64,000 nucleotides of DNA, taken from Devosia sp. FJ2-5-3 (GTDB lineage: Bacteria > Pseudomonadota > Alphaproteobacteria > Rhizobiales > Devosiaceae). Location: assembly GCF_029201545.1 (NCBI RefSeq), contig NZ_CP104007.1, forward strand, positions 716,501-780,500, read 5' to 3'. The position numbers and the translations under genes are program-made. Numbering within the stretch: position 1 is the first letter of the stretch; every line of letters starts with the position of its first letter. Shown piece after piece: positions 62,546-64,000 of this stretch. Below the pieces are notes generated by a model. That model was not told where the DNA came from and made no database searches. It saw only the letters and a program-made list of their open reading frames with translations.

Positions 62546-63436
62546 TCAAACGTACCAGATTCCATCCGCCATACCAGGCGCGGTGGTTGCCTTGTTCTCC
62601 GCGCTGTCCGCGAAAAACAGCAGCATGTCCTGTCGCGAATACTGGCCGCTTTCGAGCTGGCCCACCCAGAAATCAAATCCGGCCTGATCCTTCTCGCGGC
62701 CAAGCGCATTGGTATAGAGCAGGCCCACGAAGGCGCTGTTGCTGACCGTCGCTTCTGTTCCGTAGAGCGCAGCAAACTCCGCCGATCCCATGAAGCCGGC
62801 AGCAACTGCCTTGAGATCGGCAATGCGGTCATCCTGGTGGCGGATCCAGAAGCCGAGACCGGCATCATCAGGATCGCGGTTGAACGCGGCCTTGTAGAGC
62901 CGCACCATCTGGCCCGGCGCCCCGTCGATATCAAAGGCCAGGATGCCGTCATTGAATTGCAGGCGCTCGATATTGGGTGCCTTGTAGCTGTAGCTGGCCC
63001 CTTCAACCGTCACGATCTTGGTGACCGGGTCGTATTTTGCGGTAATTTCGGCAAAGACCTTTTGAATGCGGGCGATGTCGATGTCGCCGATCGATACCAC
63101 CACCGGATTGCCCGTGCTGCCGCCACCACCCGCCCCGCCCAGTTCGGGAATGTCACTCAGCAGCGTCGATGGGGGATATTTGGCGAGCAGCGCGTCGACC
63201 GAAGAGATGAATTCCGCCTTGCCCATCTCGAAGAGCTGCGGATTGGCATTCAGCTCGGCGCGGGCCAGTTTCAGATTGGCCTCAAGCTCGGGCGTCCATT
63301 GGTTAAAACTGCGCAGCAATTCTTCGATCTTGTTGAAGAGCGCGTCGAAGCTGGTGATGGTCAGGCCACCGACCATGGATTTGGACAGATCGATAAATCC
63401 CTTCAGATCGCCGATCGTCATGGTTTGTGTTGCCAA
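62546..63436 (-). CDS. DUF4214 domain protein
   Basis: Protein of about 296 residues without classical signal peptide. The N-terminal half (about 1-125) is helical, followed by a Gly-rich linker (GGAGGGGSTGN). A beta segment then leads to two C-terminal DUF4214 repeats (LYKAAFNRDPDDAGLGFWI, LYTNALGREKDQAGFDFWVGQLESG). DUF4214 is usual in surface and calcium-binding proteins; type I secretion is plausible. The start is uncertain: a TTG at 63436 has GGGAG upstream, an ATG lies at 63421, and the frame opens at a GTG at 63484. It is convergent with the S-layer-like gene, suggesting a functional pair. Confidence 0.78.
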   Translation of the reverse strand: MATQTMTIGDLKGFIDLSKSMVGGLTITSFDALFNKIEELLRSFNQWTPELEANLKLARAELNANPQLFEMGKAEFISSVDALLAKYPPSTLLSDIPELGGAGGGGSTGNPVVVSIGDIDIARIQKVFAEITAKYDPVTKIVTVEGASYSYKAPNIERLQFNDGILAFDIDGAPGQMVRLYKAAFNRDPDDAGLGFWIRHQDDRIADLKAVAAGFMGSAEFAALYGTEATVSNSAFVGLLYTNALGREKDQAGFDFWVGQLESGQYSRQDMLLFFADSAENKATTAPGMADGIWYV

Positions 63437-63634
63437 GATTGTGGTCTCCCTCTGGTTCCTAGCGTTCCGGACCGCAATCTGCACGCCTTGGGCCGGATCG
63501 GGCCTGAGGATACAGGCGTCGGCATCCGGGCATGACCCTCTAACAGGGGTAGTGGCTGCGCTTTATCGATGGGCGGCGACATGCCCCAGAGGCTTGCCAT
63601 TGTGTTGCCGCCCAACTCCGATCAATGTCCCGAC

Positions 63635-64000
63635 ATGACCGAGCAGACCCTTTCCCTGATTCCCGATTTCGACCTTTCGGCGCGCAATACTTTGGCCCTT
63701 AAAGCCCGCTCACGCTTCGGCCTTGTGCTGGATGCGCCCGACCAGGTCCCGGCTGCCTTTGCCCTGGCGGAAAAGCGCGGCCTCGGCCTGCGCATTCTCG
63801 GCGGCGGCAGCAATGTCGTGCTTTCGCCCGAGTTCGAGGGGATCACGGCTCTTGTCGCGATCAAGGGTCGCTCCATCCGCGAAGAAACCGACGAACACGT
63901 TCTGGTCGAGGCGGCGGCAGGGGAAAACTGGAACGATCTTGTCGCCTACACGGTCAAGGCCGGGTTCGGCGGCATCGAGAACCTCGCCCTCATCCCAGGC
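63635..64000 (+). CDS. murB: UDP-N-acetylenolpyruvoylglucosamine reductase, 3' end cut by window
   Basis: First 122 residues of MurB, which reduces UDP-GlcNAc-enolpyruvate to UDP-MurNAc in peptidoglycan synthesis. The start LSLIPDFDLSARNTLALKA, the FAD-binding LRILGGGSNVVLS, and GENWNDLVAYTVKAGFGGIENLALIPG match the E. coli-type (type I) enzyme, not the type II form usually found in the mur cluster of alphaproteobacteria. No mur or fts gene is near, so this may be a second copy. The ATG at 63635 lacks a good ribosome site; an in-frame GTG at 63602 is an alternative. Confidence 0.9.
   Translation, partial: MTEQTLSLIPDFDLSARNTLALKARSRFGLVLDAPDQVPAAFALAEKRGLGLRILGGGSNVVLSPEFEGITALVAIKGRSIREETDEHVLVEAAAGENWNDLVAYTVKAGFGGIENLALIPG

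Noticed and set aside
1..64000. tRNA genes, integrases, insertion sequences or prophage genes
   Set aside because: No cloverleaf with a matching T-loop motif, no transposase or integrase motif and no phage structural gene was seen when reading the gaps and frames.

Overview
The window looks like a chromosomal segment of a free-living alphaproteobacterium of the order Hyphomicrobiales, most like the Devosia group; this is inferred from gene order and protein families, not from a search. Pointers are the ruvCAB-ybgC-tolQRAB-pal-cpoB-tilS-ftsH-glmM block, a DUF4164-zapA pair next to a 6S RNA and 5-formyl-THF cyclo-ligase, a BcsN-type cellulose operon, a pirin/Rrf2 divergent pair, and TTAA-N7-TTAA (CtrA-type) promoter boxes. 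No tRNA, rRNA, CRISPR array, prophage, insertion sequence or integrase was recognised. The DNA is GC-rich throughout, apart from a few AT-richer patches (about 18.8-19.3 kb, 43.2 kb and 60.5 kb).

Layout. 0-8.4 kb: metabolic and redox genes: a truncated leucyl aminopeptidase, a YqaA-type membrane protein, a GhrA-like reductase, a membrane cytochrome c with two near-identical heme domains, pheA, sthA with a structured leader, and a pirin divergent from an Rrf2 regulator. 8.4-14.7 kb: a solitary 910-residue flagellin, a Tat-exported FAD oxidase, a lone receiver-domain protein, a hydrolase and a glycolipid-binding-domain protein. 14.8-18 kb: tkt-gap (carbon metabolism). 18-23 kb: DUF4164-zapA, an acyltransferase, 6S RNA, ygfA, a YmdB-type phosphodiesterase, a stand-alone SecD-P1-head-like exported protein and yebC. 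23-39 kb: a GGDEF protein, then ruvCAB, two inserted small genes, and the Tol-Pal envelope system running into tilS, ftsH and glmM. 39-45 kb: outer-membrane protein, DenD-like dehydrogenase, phosphoesterase plus lipid kinase, a glycine-rich secreted protein and an SDR.

45.2-53.8 kb: a five-gene, tightly coupled cellulose operon (bcsN-bcsA-bcsB-bcsZ-TPR protein). It starts behind a perfect TTAA-N7-TTAAC box and ends in a TPR protein without the usual BcsC outer-membrane barrel. 53.9-59.9 kb: a SulP transporter, then the ATP-grasp / alpha-E / transglutaminase / Anbu (proteasome-like protease) cluster. Its gene association is known from comparative genomics but its substrate is poorly defined, and it is the best candidate in this window for an under-described system. 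60-63.4 kb: an XRE regulator and a convergent pair of DUF4214 proteins, one of them an RTX/S-layer-like secreted protein whose start codon sits behind a leader hairpin. 63.6 kb to the end: the 5' part of an E. coli-type (type I) murB.

Taken together, the window is rich in cell-surface functions (flagellin, cellulose, S-layer-like and glycine-rich secreted proteins, Tol-Pal). Three of these transcription units carry a CtrA-type box, suggesting cell-cycle-coordinated surface remodelling.
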